Positions 19,804 through 28,830 are shown, counted from the stretch's first letter. The stretch: DNA of 64,000 bases from an uncultured Pseudomonadota bacterium (GCA_938004375.1 CALKWH010000278.1:1-64000), one strand, 5' to 3'. A program made the numbers and translations. Notes: a model not told the origin generated them from the sequence alone.

Positions 19804-20220
19804 TCAGTGCCGGACGCTCTCGGTGCCGCCCTTGACGATGCGGCCGACGGTGCGGGGATACCATTTTACCTCGCCGCGGGAGTTGGGGACGTTCTGATTC
19901 TCCAGTTCCTGGGCGATCCGGTACGCGGACAGGCCGTCGCGGTGCATTTTGAGGATGAGCTCCTTCACGTCCTTCACGATGCGGAAGCGGCCGGTGTCCT
20001 TGCCCATCTGGTTGAGGGCGGCGCGGATCGTGCTCTGGGACCACTGACCACCGCGGGCGGCCGGAATGCCTTCGTCGTTGAACGTGCGGGCGATCTCTTT
20101 CAGGGAAGCGCCGAGCTCGTGCATCTGGGCGATGCGCATGCGCAGTTCGGTGCTGATCTCGTAACTTCCACGGGCACGGCCACGGGACTTGGGCTTCTGG
20201 GGGACGGTCTGCTCGGTCAT
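19804..20220 (-). CDS. Orphan recombinase-type DNA-binding protein
   Basis: The 138-residue product has no serine-recombinase catalytic domain. It has two tandem copies of the small helix-turn-helix-like motif seen in the Recombinase region of large serine recombinases: one at about 30-70 (LGASLKEIARTFNDEGIPAARGGQW) and one at about 90-130 (GLSAYRIAQELENQNVPNSRGEVKW). A basic N-terminal tail rich in Lys/Arg/Gly precedes them. AAGGAG lies before the ATG at 20220. A role as a DNA-binding regulator fits; it may be a relic of a recombinase or a domesticated domain. It faces an AT-rich upstream region with a palindrome. Confidence 0.7.
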   Translation of the reverse strand: MTEQTVPQKPKSRGRARGSYEISTELRMRIAQMHELGASLKEIARTFNDEGIPAARGGQWSQSTIRAALNQMGKDTGRFRIVKDVKELILKMHRDGLSAYRIAQELENQNVPNSRGEVKWYPRTVGRIVKGGTESVRH

Positions 20221-20258
20221 TTCATCACTCCTTGAGAAAACGGTTAGTAAACAAAAAA

Positions 20259-20277
20259 TTTGCCGATGTACGGCAAA
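20259..20277. promoter_or_regulatory. Palindrome TTTGCCG-N5-CGGCAAA upstream of the recombinase-type gene
   Basis: Perfect 7-bp arms, 20259-20265 and 20271-20277, about 40 nt upstream of the ATG at 20220. Read on the minus strand the right arm is followed directly by TTTTTT, so it could also act as a leader attenuator. An autoregulatory operator is the simpler reading. Confidence 0.4.
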
Positions 20278-20564
20278 AACAATCTGAACAACCAAAGCCT
20301 CTACTCGGAACTCTCGAGCCAAATTTTAGAAAAAAAGAACTTCGGTCTCATCGACCCGGGAAAAACCCAGAGAATGAGACGATTCCGTCATCCGAGTAGG
20401 GTCACTGTACCCAGAACGGCAGAAAATACAAGGCTTTTTTGCCACTATTTGCGACCTTGAATATTTTCGAAGGGTTATTAATCATGAAAATCTTTGATTT
20501 TCCAATATTTTTTTGGGACCTCCCATGGGCAGAAAATGCGTGAAATTTACGGATCGCACCCGGT

Positions 20565-20612
20565 CAAGTCCAAGTCCAAGTCCAAGTCGAAATCGAAATC
20601 GAAATCGAAATC
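20565..20612. repeat. Hexanucleotide array (CAAGTC)4(GAAATC)4
   Basis: Four copies of CAAGTC (20565-20588) run straight into four copies of GAAATC (20589-20612) in non-coding DNA. The same GAAATC unit recurs as non-coding arrays at 49096-49125 and 57412-57429. Confidence 0.85.
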
Positions 20613-20710
20613 GAGAATCCGTTCCGGCGGATCTGGCTTCCACTCGTTTGTCCAGTCAAATCCCAGCGGTGGTCAAGTCCACTGATACCAGGACCCTCAC
20701 AGGCTGATCA

Positions 20711-20796
20711 TCCCGGTCACTTCGTGACCTCAGTCGGGACACCCTTTTGCGGGCGTCCCTCGGTCGCCGGTCAAGGGTTCAACGGACTTGACCGGC
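20711..20796. repeat. Cluster of perfect intergenic hairpins
   Basis: GGTCAC-TTC-GTGACC at 20715-20729 and GCCGGTCAAG-N11-CTTGACCGGC at 20766-20796, with GGGAC/GTCCC between them. None has a T-run. They resemble the palindromic intergenic elements at the left end of the window in style, not in sequence. Confidence 0.55.
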
Positions 20797-20913
20797 GCTG
20801 TCAGAACTCGATCGCCCGGGGATCCTCGTATGGGGTGGTGGTGCCGGCCCACGGAATGTGCTAGAAAAAGAGACCCGTGAACTTCCGGGTGACCGCCCGA
20901 GAGGAGTACGATC

Positions 20914-23088
20914 ATGTGGACATGGCGCATCCTGCCGTTGGTCGTTTGTTTTTTAATTTTTGCCTGTGAGAGGGATGGGACGCGGGTGACCTGCCGCACG
21001 GTGAACGACTGCAGCCGGGGCCAGGTCTGCGATCCCGACACCCTCACCTGCGTACCGGGGCGGATCGCCGACATGGACGTGCCCGACCTCGACGGCGGGC
21101 TCCCCCTGCCCGACGGACCGGTGGCCGACGGGGACGTGGTCACTGATGGACCGACGCCGGACGGGGACGCGGTGGAGCTCGACGATCCCGTGCGCGTCTG
21201 CCGGTACGTCCCGCCGCCGGGGGACTTCTTGCCGGTGATGAAGTGCCGCTGGAACTCCTCCGTGCAGTACGCGACCTCCGACGACGTCGTCATGACGCCG
21301 GCGGTGGCCAACCTCACGGATGACAACGGCGACGGCGTCATCGACACGCGCGACGTCCCGGACATCCTCTTCGTGACTTACCGCCTGGCCGAGGACGGTT
21401 GCTGCAACACCCCGGGGGTGCTGCGCGTGGTCTCCGGGCGCTGCGGAGACGACGGTCACCTGGTGGAGCACTTCTCGGTGGCCACCCCCGCCCTGGACAA
21501 CTCGGCCGGCCTGGCCGTGGGCGATCTCGACGACGACGGCTTGCCCGACATCGTGGGCATGACCCGCACCAGCGGCACCGTCGCCTACTCGAACACGGGC
21601 GTCGTGAAGTGGACCAGCCCGCATCCGCAGGGAGAGGACACCCTCACAGCGGTGCAGCCGGCCATCGTCGATCTCGACGGGGACGGCGTCGCCGAGGTCC
21701 TCGTCGGTCGCGTCGTCCTCGACGGGCTCACCGGGCTCATCAAGTGGCGCGGCGTGGCCGGCCTGGGCATCAACGCCTTCCTCGGTCCCATGAGCTTCGC
21801 CGCCGACCTCGATCTCGACGGTCGGCCCGAGATGATCGCCGGGAGCTCGGTGTACCGCGCCGACGGCCTGTTGCTCTGGCAGTTCCCCTATCCGTCGGCC
21901 CAGTCCCCCTGCGCCTCCGGGAGCCGCCCCTGCGACGGATACGCCGCGGCCGGCGACCTCGACGCCGACCCCGAGGGCGAGGTCGTGATCGTCCGTTCGG
22001 GAGACGTGTGGATCCTCCAGCACGACGGGACCCTGCTCGCCCACCTGCTGATCCCATGGGACAACTGCGCCAACAACGAGGGCGGTCCGCCGACCATCGC
22101 GGACTTCGACGGCGACGGCCGGGCCGAGATCGGGGTGGCCGGCGCGGATTTCTACGCGGTGTTTGACCTGGACTGCTGCGACGCGCTGCCGGACTGCCCC
22201 GCCGTGCCCGCCGGCGCCGACGCCTGCTCGGCGCCCGGCATTCGGTGGTCGGTGCCCAACAACGACTGTTCGTCGCGCGTGACGGGCTCCTCGGTGTTTG
22301 ATTTCGACGGTGACGGACAGGCCGAGGTGGTCTACAACGACGAGACGAACTTCCGCATCTTCCGGGGCACCGACGGCACGATCCTGTTCGAGGAGCCCAA
22401 CCGGTCCCACACCCGGCTCGAGTATCCGATCATCGCCGACGTCGACAACGACGGGAACGCCGAGATCGTCTTCATCGAGAACACCACAGTGGCAGGCAGC
22501 CCCGACCACGGCATCGAGGTCTGGGGTGACGGGCTGGACCGCTGGGTGCCCACCCGCCGTATCTGGAACCAGCACATGTACGCGATCACCAACATCACCG
22601 AGGACGGGCTGCTGCCGGCCTACGGTTCCCCGCCGAACTGGCTGCTTTACAACAACTTCCGGCAGAACCTCCCCGACTACGACGTGTTCGCCGCGCCCGA
22701 TCTGCAGCTCGAGTGGCTCGGCGTGGATCGATCCCAGTGCAACGGGCGGCTCGGCCTGCGGGTGCGCGTCTGCAACTTCGGGTCGTTGCGCGTGGGCCCC
22801 GGGGTCCCGGTGACCTTCTGGGACACCATGGCCGGCGCCGCGATCGCGTGCGAGACGCCGACGGCCACCACTGCCACCCTGGAGCCCGAGGAGTGCGAGG
22901 AGGTCACCTGCTGGTGGACCTCGCCGCCGCTGAACCCGGCCCGGGCGGAGGTCTCCGCCTGCGTGGACAACGACGCCCCGGCTTGCACCGCCGGCGGCCT
23001 GAACAACGAGTGTCGCGAGGACAACAATGCCGCCGCCGTCTCCGAGGCAGGCTGCAATGGCCCCGTGGGCAAGGGAGGTGTCCGATGA
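20914..23088 (+). CDS. FG-GAP/VCBS-repeat surface lipoprotein
   Basis: The 724-residue product starts with a lipoprotein signal (lipobox IFAC, Cys18) and a short Cys-rich motif (CRTVNDCSRGQVCDPDTLTC) common in Myxococcota surface proteins. A series of FG-GAP/VCBS beta-propeller repeats follows, with Ca-binding loops of the form DxDxDGxxE (for example DLDGDGVAEV, DFDGDGRAEI, DVDNDGNAEI). A C-terminal domain with paired cysteines ends the protein. Probably an outer-surface adhesin or binding protein. Its stop overlaps the start of the next gene (ATGA), so the two are co-translated. GAGGAG lies upstream of the ATG. Confidence 0.82.
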   Translation: MWTWRILPLVVCFLIFACERDGTRVTCRTVNDCSRGQVCDPDTLTCVPGRIADMDVPDLDGGLPLPDGPVADGDVVTDGPTPDGDAVELDDPVRVCRYVPPPGDFLPVMKCRWNSSVQYATSDDVVMTPAVANLTDDNGDGVIDTRDVPDILFVTYRLAEDGCCNTPGVLRVVSGRCGDDGHLVEHFSVATPALDNSAGLAVGDLDDDGLPDIVGMTRTSGTVAYSNTGVVKWTSPHPQGEDTLTAVQPAIVDLDGDGVAEVLVGRVVLDGLTGLIKWRGVAGLGINAFLGPMSFAADLDLDGRPEMIAGSSVYRADGLLLWQFPYPSAQSPCASGSRPCDGYAAAGDLDADPEGEVVIVRSGDVWILQHDGTLLAHLLIPWDNCANNEGGPPTIADFDGDGRAEIGVAGADFYAVFDLDCCDALPDCPAVPAGADACSAPGIRWSVPNNDCSSRVTGSSVFDFDGDGQAEVVYNDETNFRIFRGTDGTILFEEPNRSHTRLEYPIIADVDNDGNAEIVFIENTTVAGSPDHGIEVWGDGLDRWVPTRRIWNQHMYAITNITEDGLLPAYGSPPNWLLYNNFRQNLPDYDVFAAPDLQLEWLGVDRSQCNGRLGLRVRVCNFGSLRVGPGVPVTFWDTMAGAAIACETPTATTATLEPEECEEVTCWWTSPPLNPARAEVSACVDNDAPACTAGGLNNECREDNNAAAVSEAGCNGPVGKGGVR

Positions 23089-25703
23089 TCCTCCCGCTGA
23101 TGTGCACGCTTCTTTTCGGCGCGCAGAACACGCTGTACTTCGATTTCACCCCCCGGCCGTTCCAGCAGGGCGTCTACCAACTGAGCGCCAACGTGGTGGT
23201 GGATGACGGCGCCGCCCGGCTGGCCGCGGCCCCCGACTGGCACCTGCCCGGCTGGGCGGCCCGCGTCGAGTTCTTCGTGGAGAACGCGACCACGGTCCAG
23301 CTCGAGGAGTACCCCGTTCACGTGGACCTGTCCCGGTTGCCCGCCGAGCTCTTCGACGTCGCGGCCATCGACGGCGCGGATCTGCGCCTGGTGGACGCCG
23401 ACGGCGGGGAGATCACCGAGTTGTGGGTGGAGAACTTCGATTTCATCGCCCGCACCGGCGAGCTCTGGCTCCAGTTGCCCACCCTGCCGCCGGGGCAGAC
23501 GCGGATTTATCTCTACTTCGGGAACCCCGTCGCCGAGCCGGCAGGTTCCTGGCAGGCCGTCTTCCGCTGGTCGTCCCTGCGGTACGGAGCCTGGTGGCCC
23601 TTCCCGGGGACCTCCCAGGTGAGTGTCGTCTCCCTCGAGCCCGTGCGGGTGCAGGTTGGCGCCTCGGCGGCGGTGGACGTGACGGCCCAGCCGCTCACCT
23701 TCGCGGCCGACCCCGGGGTCGTGGCGGCCAACGGACCGTACGTCCTGGCCGGGGATCTCAACGCGTCCGACCTCGCCGTACCCTTCTCGATGGCCGGGAC
23801 CGCCTTCACCTTCGCCGCCCAGCGGGGCCTCGACGTCCTGGAGGTCTTCTCCCCGTTCGGCGTGGCCCAGGTCAGGCTGCTGCAGGGGGAGACCGTGCTC
23901 GCGGAGGCCACCGTGGGCCAGTTGGCGGCGCAGAGCCTGACGGTGGACGTGCCCACCGGGGCTTATCGGCTGCTCTCGGACAGCCCCGTGGTCGCCTTCC
24001 ACTGGACCTCGGACGGCTACGACGGGCACCCGCTGGTGCCGGCCTCCACCGAGCTCTGGGGGGCCGCCCTGGGCACTGTCTACGTCACCGCCCTCGAGGA
24101 CGACACACACCTGACAGTGTATCGGTCCGACCTCGTGACCACGACGCACACGCTCCAGCGCGACGCCGTGCTGACCCTGTCCTACGGCGCCACGGCCGGG
24201 AGCGGGCCCGCCCTGCACCTGGTGGCGGACAAGCCCGTGGGGGCGCTGTCCCAGGCCGACGGCTCGGGCGGCGAGAGCGTGGCCTTCTTGTCCGGACGTC
24301 TGTTGGGCCGCGACTTCGCGCTGCCCCGCTCCGCCACCTACCTCGCGCTGGCCGCCACGGCCCCCGCGACCGTGTGCGCGACCGCCACCGCCGATGGAAC
24401 CCCCCTCTCCCAGGTGACCTCCGAGGCCACCCCGTCGCCGTTCCCGAACAAGCTCCTGTTGGGCGCCCTGCCTGCCGGGACGCGGCTCACGTGCACGGCG
24501 CCGGTGGCCGCCTTCGTGGAGGACGCCGCGCTGGGGGATGAACGGCACCTGGCCACCGTCAAGGATCATCGCCCGTTCGTCCATCCGGAGCCCACGCTGG
24601 AGGCGGTCGCTTCCCTGGCCGTGCCGCGCTTCGATCCGGGACCCGGACGGGTCGTCACCCCCGAGCTGGTGGTCCCGCACCGGATCACCCGGTGGGAGGA
24701 GATCGGTTTCCTCGCGCCCACCGCGCGCCCTGCGGAGACGGCCCTGCGGTTCGAGGTGAGCACCGACGCGGGCGCCAACTGGCAGGTCTATGACGGTCTG
24801 GCCTGGGTGGATTCGGCCGGCGTCGGCATGGAGCCGGGCTACCTGGCCGCCGGATTCCCTCAGTTGCCGGCGGGGCGTTCGCTCATGCTGCGCGCGACCC
24901 TCACGGGGGACGGAGCCGACACGCCCGTGCTGGGTCCCGTCGCGGTTACCTACCGCTATGACGAGGGCGCCGCCTCTCTGCGATTCGGCCCCATCGGCAG
25001 CCCCCAGTTGCAGGGTGTGCCGTTCCCGGTGACGGTGGAGGCCGTGGACGCCGACGGCGCCCTCCTCGCCGGCTACGACGAGCCCCTCCTGCTCTCGGCC
25101 GGCAGCGCCCGGCTTCAGCCCGCGCGGCACGAGGGTTTCCTGGACGGACGTGCGGTCTTCTATGTGGTGGTGATGGACGCGGGAGAGGGGATCACGCTCT
25201 TCGCCTCGGACGGGCAGGCCTCGGGCGTGTCCGAGCCGTTCGACGTGCTGCCGGTGGACGCCGCTCGTCTCGAGAAGGTTGCAGGCGACGGCCAGTGGGG
25301 CTTTGAGGGGGAACCCCTCGAGGTCCCGCTTGTGGTGCGGCTCCTGGACGCCGAGGGGCGCCCGCTGGCCGCCCACGACGTGACCTTCACCGCAGACGCG
25401 GGCACCTTCGAAGGGGATGACGACGGAGTCACCACGGTCGAGACCGGTAACACCGGCTATGTGGCGGTGACCTTCGTTCCGGGGCGGGGCGCGAACGTGG
25501 TGACCGCCACCCACGGTGGGCTGGAACCCGTGGTGTTCTCGGTGCGGGGCGACGAGCGGGATCCGACCCTGTACGATGCCGCGGGCTCCACGGCCTGCGC
25601 CGCACGACCCGGTCTGTCCGGGGTGCGGACCCGGGTGATTGCGCCGCTGCTGACGTTGCTGGGACTGCTGTTCCTGCGCCGTTCGCGCCGTCGCCTACGG
25701 TGA
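23085..25703 (+). CDS. DUF2341/Ig-like surface protein with C-terminal sorting tail
   Basis: The 872-residue product has a short hydrophobic N-terminus and a DUF2341 domain at about 55-150 (LPTLPPGQTRIYLYFGNP). An extracellular region resembling IgGFc-binding/adhesin repeats follows (about 180-480), then Ig-like/invasin-type beta domains with EGEPLEVPLVVRLLDAEG near 740. The C-terminus is CAARPGLSG, a hydrophobic helix and RRSRRRLR, the Cys-helix-Arg layout of MYXO-CTERM-like sorting signals, though with a single Cys. The start at 23085 is set by AGGGAGG and the ATGA overlap with the lipoprotein gene. Likely surface-anchored partner of the FG-GAP protein. Confidence 0.8.
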   Translation: MILPLMCTLLFGAQNTLYFDFTPRPFQQGVYQLSANVVVDDGAARLAAAPDWHLPGWAARVEFFVENATTVQLEEYPVHVDLSRLPAELFDVAAIDGADLRLVDADGGEITELWVENFDFIARTGELWLQLPTLPPGQTRIYLYFGNPVAEPAGSWQAVFRWSSLRYGAWWPFPGTSQVSVVSLEPVRVQVGASAAVDVTAQPLTFAADPGVVAANGPYVLAGDLNASDLAVPFSMAGTAFTFAAQRGLDVLEVFSPFGVAQVRLLQGETVLAEATVGQLAAQSLTVDVPTGAYRLLSDSPVVAFHWTSDGYDGHPLVPASTELWGAALGTVYVTALEDDTHLTVYRSDLVTTTHTLQRDAVLTLSYGATAGSGPALHLVADKPVGALSQADGSGGESVAFLSGRLLGRDFALPRSATYLALAATAPATVCATATADGTPLSQVTSEATPSPFPNKLLLGALPAGTRLTCTAPVAAFVEDAALGDERHLATVKDHRPFVHPEPTLEAVASLAVPRFDPGPGRVVTPELVVPHRITRWEEIGFLAPTARPAETALRFEVSTDAGANWQVYDGLAWVDSAGVGMEPGYLAAGFPQLPAGRSLMLRATLTGDGADTPVLGPVAVTYRYDEGAASLRFGPIGSPQLQGVPFPVTVEAVDADGALLAGYDEPLLLSAGSARLQPARHEGFLDGRAVFYVVVMDAGEGITLFASDGQASGVSEPFDVLPVDAARLEKVAGDGQWGFEGEPLEVPLVVRLLDAEGRPLAAHDVTFTADAGTFEGDDDGVTTVETGNTGYVAVTFVPGRGANVVTATHGGLEPVVFSVRGDERDPTLYDAAGSTACAARPGLSGVRTRVIAPLLTLLGLLFLRRSRRRLR

Positions 25704-26762
25704 GCCTTCGGACCCTGCCGGGGTGCCGTCAGGCGGGGTCTCTTCCTCCACCACCTTCGGACCCACATAAGGGAAGAAGGCGCACCACCCGAGGTAGGCC
25801 AGCCCCAGCACGTTGAACACCAGGCGGCGCAGCCGGCGGATGAACTCTTGCATGAAGCCGTACACGGGATCGAAACCGATCCACTGGTACAGACCCATGC
25901 TGCCGGCCTCGGTGACGCCCATCTCCACGGGGGAGAGCGAGACCACGGTCTGCAAAAGGGAGCTCCCGGTGAATAGAAAGACACTCGTGGCCCAGGAGAC
26001 CTCGACCCCCAGGAGCCTGAGGACGAACCAGATCTCGTAACACACGCTCACGTGGACCAGCAGCAGCAGCAGGGCGGCGGCAAGGAGTCGCCAGCGGTAG
26101 TTCCGGCCGAAGTCGCGGAAGGTCTCGTCGAGCTCGTGGGAGAAGGACTCCACCTTGGAGAGATCCAGGCGGCGCACCAGCGGCAGCCGGTGCAGCCAGC
26201 GCGCGATGCGCTTGACCCCGATGCGGGTGACCAGCCACCAGGCCAGCGGCAGGTACAGGGCGGTGAGGAGCCCCAGGCCGAGGAACCAGAGCACGACCAC
26301 CGTGCCGATGGGGCGCGGGTCGGTGTCGAAGGGGCCGAACACCAGGTACAGCAGCGGACCGGCCACGGTGACGAGCTTCTTGGTCACCGCGTAGAGGAAG
26401 TTCCACAGCAATAGCGAGGAGACGGCCTCGTGGGCGCCGATCACGGGGCCGATGAGGTTCCCCTTCACGAACTCGCCGCCGTCCCCGGAAGGGGTCAGCG
26501 CGTTGATCGCGGTCCCCGAGTTGGCCACGAGCATGATCCGGATCATGGACACGGGCCGACGGATCAGCAGACGCCAGGAGACCGTGTCCCCGAGCATGGT
26601 GACGAGGTAGATGGGAAAGAGCCAGAAGAAAGACCAGCCCGTGCGGGATAGGTGCTCCTTCGTGGTATCCCAGCCGATGTTGCGGATCAGGCCCACGATG
26701 ACGACGGTCCCGACGAGGAAGACGATGAGATTGAATATTTGGCTTCTCCTGAATTTGGGCAT
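25695..26762 (-). CDS. Flippase-like LPG-synthase TM-domain protein
   Basis: The 355-residue polytopic membrane protein (about 8 helices) belongs to the lysylphosphatidylglycerol synthase transmembrane/UPF0104 family, with the signature SGDGGEFVKGNLIG near 92-105. Members act as lipid or glycolipid flippases; the substrate here is unknown. The C-terminal tail is cytoplasmic and acidic. Last gene of a seven-gene minus-strand run, 16 bp after the cyclic-nucleotide protein. It overlaps the convergent surface-protein gene by 9 bp. Confidence 0.82.
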   Translation of the reverse strand: MPKFRRSQIFNLIVFLVGTVVIVGLIRNIGWDTTKEHLSRTGWSFFWLFPIYLVTMLGDTVSWRLLIRRPVSMIRIMLVANSGTAINALTPSGDGGEFVKGNLIGPVIGAHEAVSSLLLWNFLYAVTKKLVTVAGPLLYLVFGPFDTDPRPIGTVVVLWFLGLGLLTALYLPLAWWLVTRIGVKRIARWLHRLPLVRRLDLSKVESFSHELDETFRDFGRNYRWRLLAAALLLLLVHVSVCYEIWFVLRLLGVEVSWATSVFLFTGSSLLQTVVSLSPVEMGVTEAGSMGLYQWIGFDPVYGFMQEFIRRLRRLVFNVLGLAYLGWCAFFPYVGPKVVEEETPPDGTPAGSEGSP

Positions 26763-26778
26763 GGAACTCCGGGGGTCG

Positions 26779-28098
26779 TCAGATCAGGACGATCTCCTCT
26801 TCCTCGGCGTCGGCCGCCCGGGCGGCCAGGGTCTCCTGGGTCCGGGTCAAACGGCTGTCGGCGAGCTGGGAGAAGTAATCGCGCATCTCGGGCACGCTCT
26901 GCACCAGGCGCAGGAAGTAATGACGGGAGAGGAACAGCAGGGTGGTGCGCCGGGTGGCTACGACCGAGGCGGTCGTCTCGGAGCCCAGCAGGAGGCTGAT
27001 CTCGCCGAAGCTCTCGGGGGCCTGCAGCGTGGCCAGGGAGACCGCCTGGGGGGTGTCCAGGTCGCGCATGACCTCGACCTCGCCGCCCAGGATGAGATAC
27101 AGCCCGGTCCCCTCCTCGCCCTGACGGACGATCACGGTGTCGGTCTCCACGACGTAGGCCTGGAAATGCTTGAGCAGATCCATGCGCTGGGTCCGGGAGA
27201 AGGGCCTGAACAGGGGGCTGGTGGCCAGCAGGTTGCCAACCAGGCGTTCACGGGTGAACTTGTCCAGGGCTACGGCCACCTGCTCGAGATGTTCGGCCAG
27301 GCGGGCGATGGCCTCGGCGGGGAACTCGAGCACCTGCGCCCAGCTCTGGGCGGTGACCGAGGCCGAACGGGGAGCCCGCTGGACCAGGGCCATCTCGCCG
27401 ACGATGGCGCCCGCGTGCAGGGTCGCCAGGGGGGTCACGCGACCCAGCGCGTCGGTCTTGAACACCGAGAAGGAGCCCGTGCCGATCATGAAGAACGAGT
27501 TGCCGGGCTCGCCTTCGCGGATCAGCGCCTGGCCGGGCGCCAGCGGGACCAGGCGCAGCACGCGCGCGACCTCGACGAAGTGATGGGCGGGCACGTCGGA
27601 GAGCAGCGGCATGGGCAAGAGGGTGGCCGGGAAGTCCTCGGCCTTGGTGATGGTCTGGGCGAGGCCGGTCACCGTGGCGACGAGCTCTGCCAGGGAGGGG
27701 AGGAGCTCGGCGGGCCCGTCCACGGGCGTCTCGTCGGGCAGGGGGGCCACCTTGGAGCCGGACTGGGACAGTTGCGTGGAGTTGGCGGAATAGAGATAGG
27801 CGAGCCGCTTCCAGAGCGGGTCGGCGTCCTTGCCCAGCCGTTCGAGCAGGTGCAAGAAGGCCATGGCGGCGATGGGGTGCCCCGCCCGCATGGCGATCTC
27901 GGCGGAGTACACGAGGACCTTCTCCAGAGGCTCGACGGCCTGCAGGCGGGCCAGGACGTCGATCGTGAGGAACCGCACCTCGAGGTCCAGCGGGTCCGCC
28001 TTGAGGGCGGCCACCAGGCTGCCCAGGGTCTGCTCCATGTTTCCCTGCGCGAAGTGCGCGAAGGCGAAATCCTTGAGTGACTTGTAGGTGACCTTCAT
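26779..28098 (-). CDS. Double cyclic-nucleotide-binding domain protein
   Basis: A 439-residue soluble protein. Residues 1-150 are helical and TPR-like (AALKADPLDLEVRFLTIDVL). The first cNMP domain (about 162-280) has an intact phosphate-binding cassette, GEMALVQRAPRSASV, with both the Glu and the Arg that hold the ribose and phosphate. The second (about 290-405) reads FGEISLLLGSETTASV and lacks the Arg, so it probably does not bind a nucleotide the usual way. No HTH is seen. Likely a cAMP or cGMP sensor acting through protein contacts. Confidence 0.85.
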   Translation of the reverse strand: MKVTYKSLKDFAFAHFAQGNMEQTLGSLVAALKADPLDLEVRFLTIDVLARLQAVEPLEKVLVYSAEIAMRAGHPIAAMAFLHLLERLGKDADPLWKRLAYLYSANSTQLSQSGSKVAPLPDETPVDGPAELLPSLAELVATVTGLAQTITKAEDFPATLLPMPLLSDVPAHHFVEVARVLRLVPLAPGQALIREGEPGNSFFMIGTGSFSVFKTDALGRVTPLATLHAGAIVGEMALVQRAPRSASVTAQSWAQVLEFPAEAIARLAEHLEQVAVALDKFTRERLVGNLLATSPLFRPFSRTQRMDLLKHFQAYVVETDTVIVRQGEEGTGLYLILGGEVEVMRDLDTPQAVSLATLQAPESFGEISLLLGSETTASVVATRRTTLLFLSRHYFLRLVQSVPEMRDYFSQLADSRLTRTQETLAARAADAEEEEIVLI

Positions 28099-28185
28099 GG
28101 GTGGACCCTCCCGGCCTGGCCGTCAGGGACGGAAGTATAGCCTGCGAACGCGGGAGATTTCAAGCGTCGTCTGCCATCGCCGCCG

Positions 28186-28830
28186 TCAGAAGAACGAGAG
28201 CGGCGTCTCGGGCTCGAACAGGATCACGAAGGAGCAGGTCGTGTGGCCGGTGGTCATGCAGTTCTCCTCGTGGATGCGCAGGCAGGGGATGCGGTGCAGC
28301 TCGAGGATGCCCCCGGCGAAGCCGGAGATCACGCTGCAGAACAGGGGCAGGTTCACGGGCCTCGCCAGGGCGTGGAACGCGATCTGGGAGGGGGAGACCC
28401 GCTCGTCCACGGCCGCCTCCAGGGGAAGGAACCAGTTGGGCAGTCGCTCGAGACCCCGCTGGAGCCGGGCGGCGACGTGGAGGATGGCGGTGGACCGCTT
28501 CTGGTGGAACATCCGGGACAGGGAGTCGAGCTGGGCCACGGTGAGATCGCCGACGAACTTGCCGGCGTGGGAGGTCACGAACCGGCGTCCCCAGGCGGCG
28601 CCGAAGTCCGCCAGCATCGGGTGCATCTGCATGTCCACTGCAGCAAGCAGGATGGAGAATTCGCGGGCGGAGACCCAGGCGTCGGGCTCCCCCTCGCGGG
28701 CGAAGACCATCTTGAGGGTGGCCGGCAGCAGGGAGAGGAATCGCGCGAAGGCGACTTCGCCGATGGTCTCGGTGAAATACTCGCACAGATCGCCGAACAC
28801 CTCCTGTTTCACCAGGAGCTCGGGGTTCAT
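28186..28830 (-). CDS. V4R-like/DUF2378-like sensor protein
   Basis: A 214-residue soluble protein. The C-terminal segment GGILELHRIPCLRIHEENCMTTG, with the paired Cys spacing and following CSFVILFE, resembles the end of V4R (4-vinyl reductase/heme-NO-binding type) domains. The overall length and the N-terminal helical part also resemble a family of paralogous proteins of myxobacteria (DUF2378). The Cys residues could bind a ligand or metal. The start ATG overlaps the sigma-factor stop (ATGA), so the two are made in step, which suggests a direct link to sigma-factor control. Family assignment is tentative. Confidence 0.7.
   Translation of the reverse strand: MNPELLVKQEVFGDLCEYFTETIGEVAFARFLSLLPATLKMVFAREGEPDAWVSAREFSILLAAVDMQMHPMLADFGAAWGRRFVTSHAGKFVGDLTVAQLDSLSRMFHQKRSTAILHVAARLQRGLERLPNWFLPLEAAVDERVSPSQIAFHALARPVNLPLFCSVISGFAGGILELHRIPCLRIHEENCMTTGHTTCSFVILFEPETPLSFF

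Larger units (their letters stand above)
20221..20913. other. AT-rich intergenic island with repeats
   Basis: The gap of about 690 bp between the recombinase-type gene (minus) and the FG-GAP lipoprotein gene (plus). The part 20224-20530 is clearly AT-rich against the genome background; the rest returns to high GC. It holds the palindrome at 20259-20277, a hexanucleotide array at 20565-20612 and hairpins at 20711-20796. An open frame at 20260-20460 has no recognisable features and no convincing ribosome site. Two divergent promoters must lie here. Confidence 0.6.

Noticed and set aside
20260-20460. 66-codon open frame in the AT-rich intergenic region
   Set aside because: No ribosome site, no recognisable domain, overlaps the palindrome and probable promoters.
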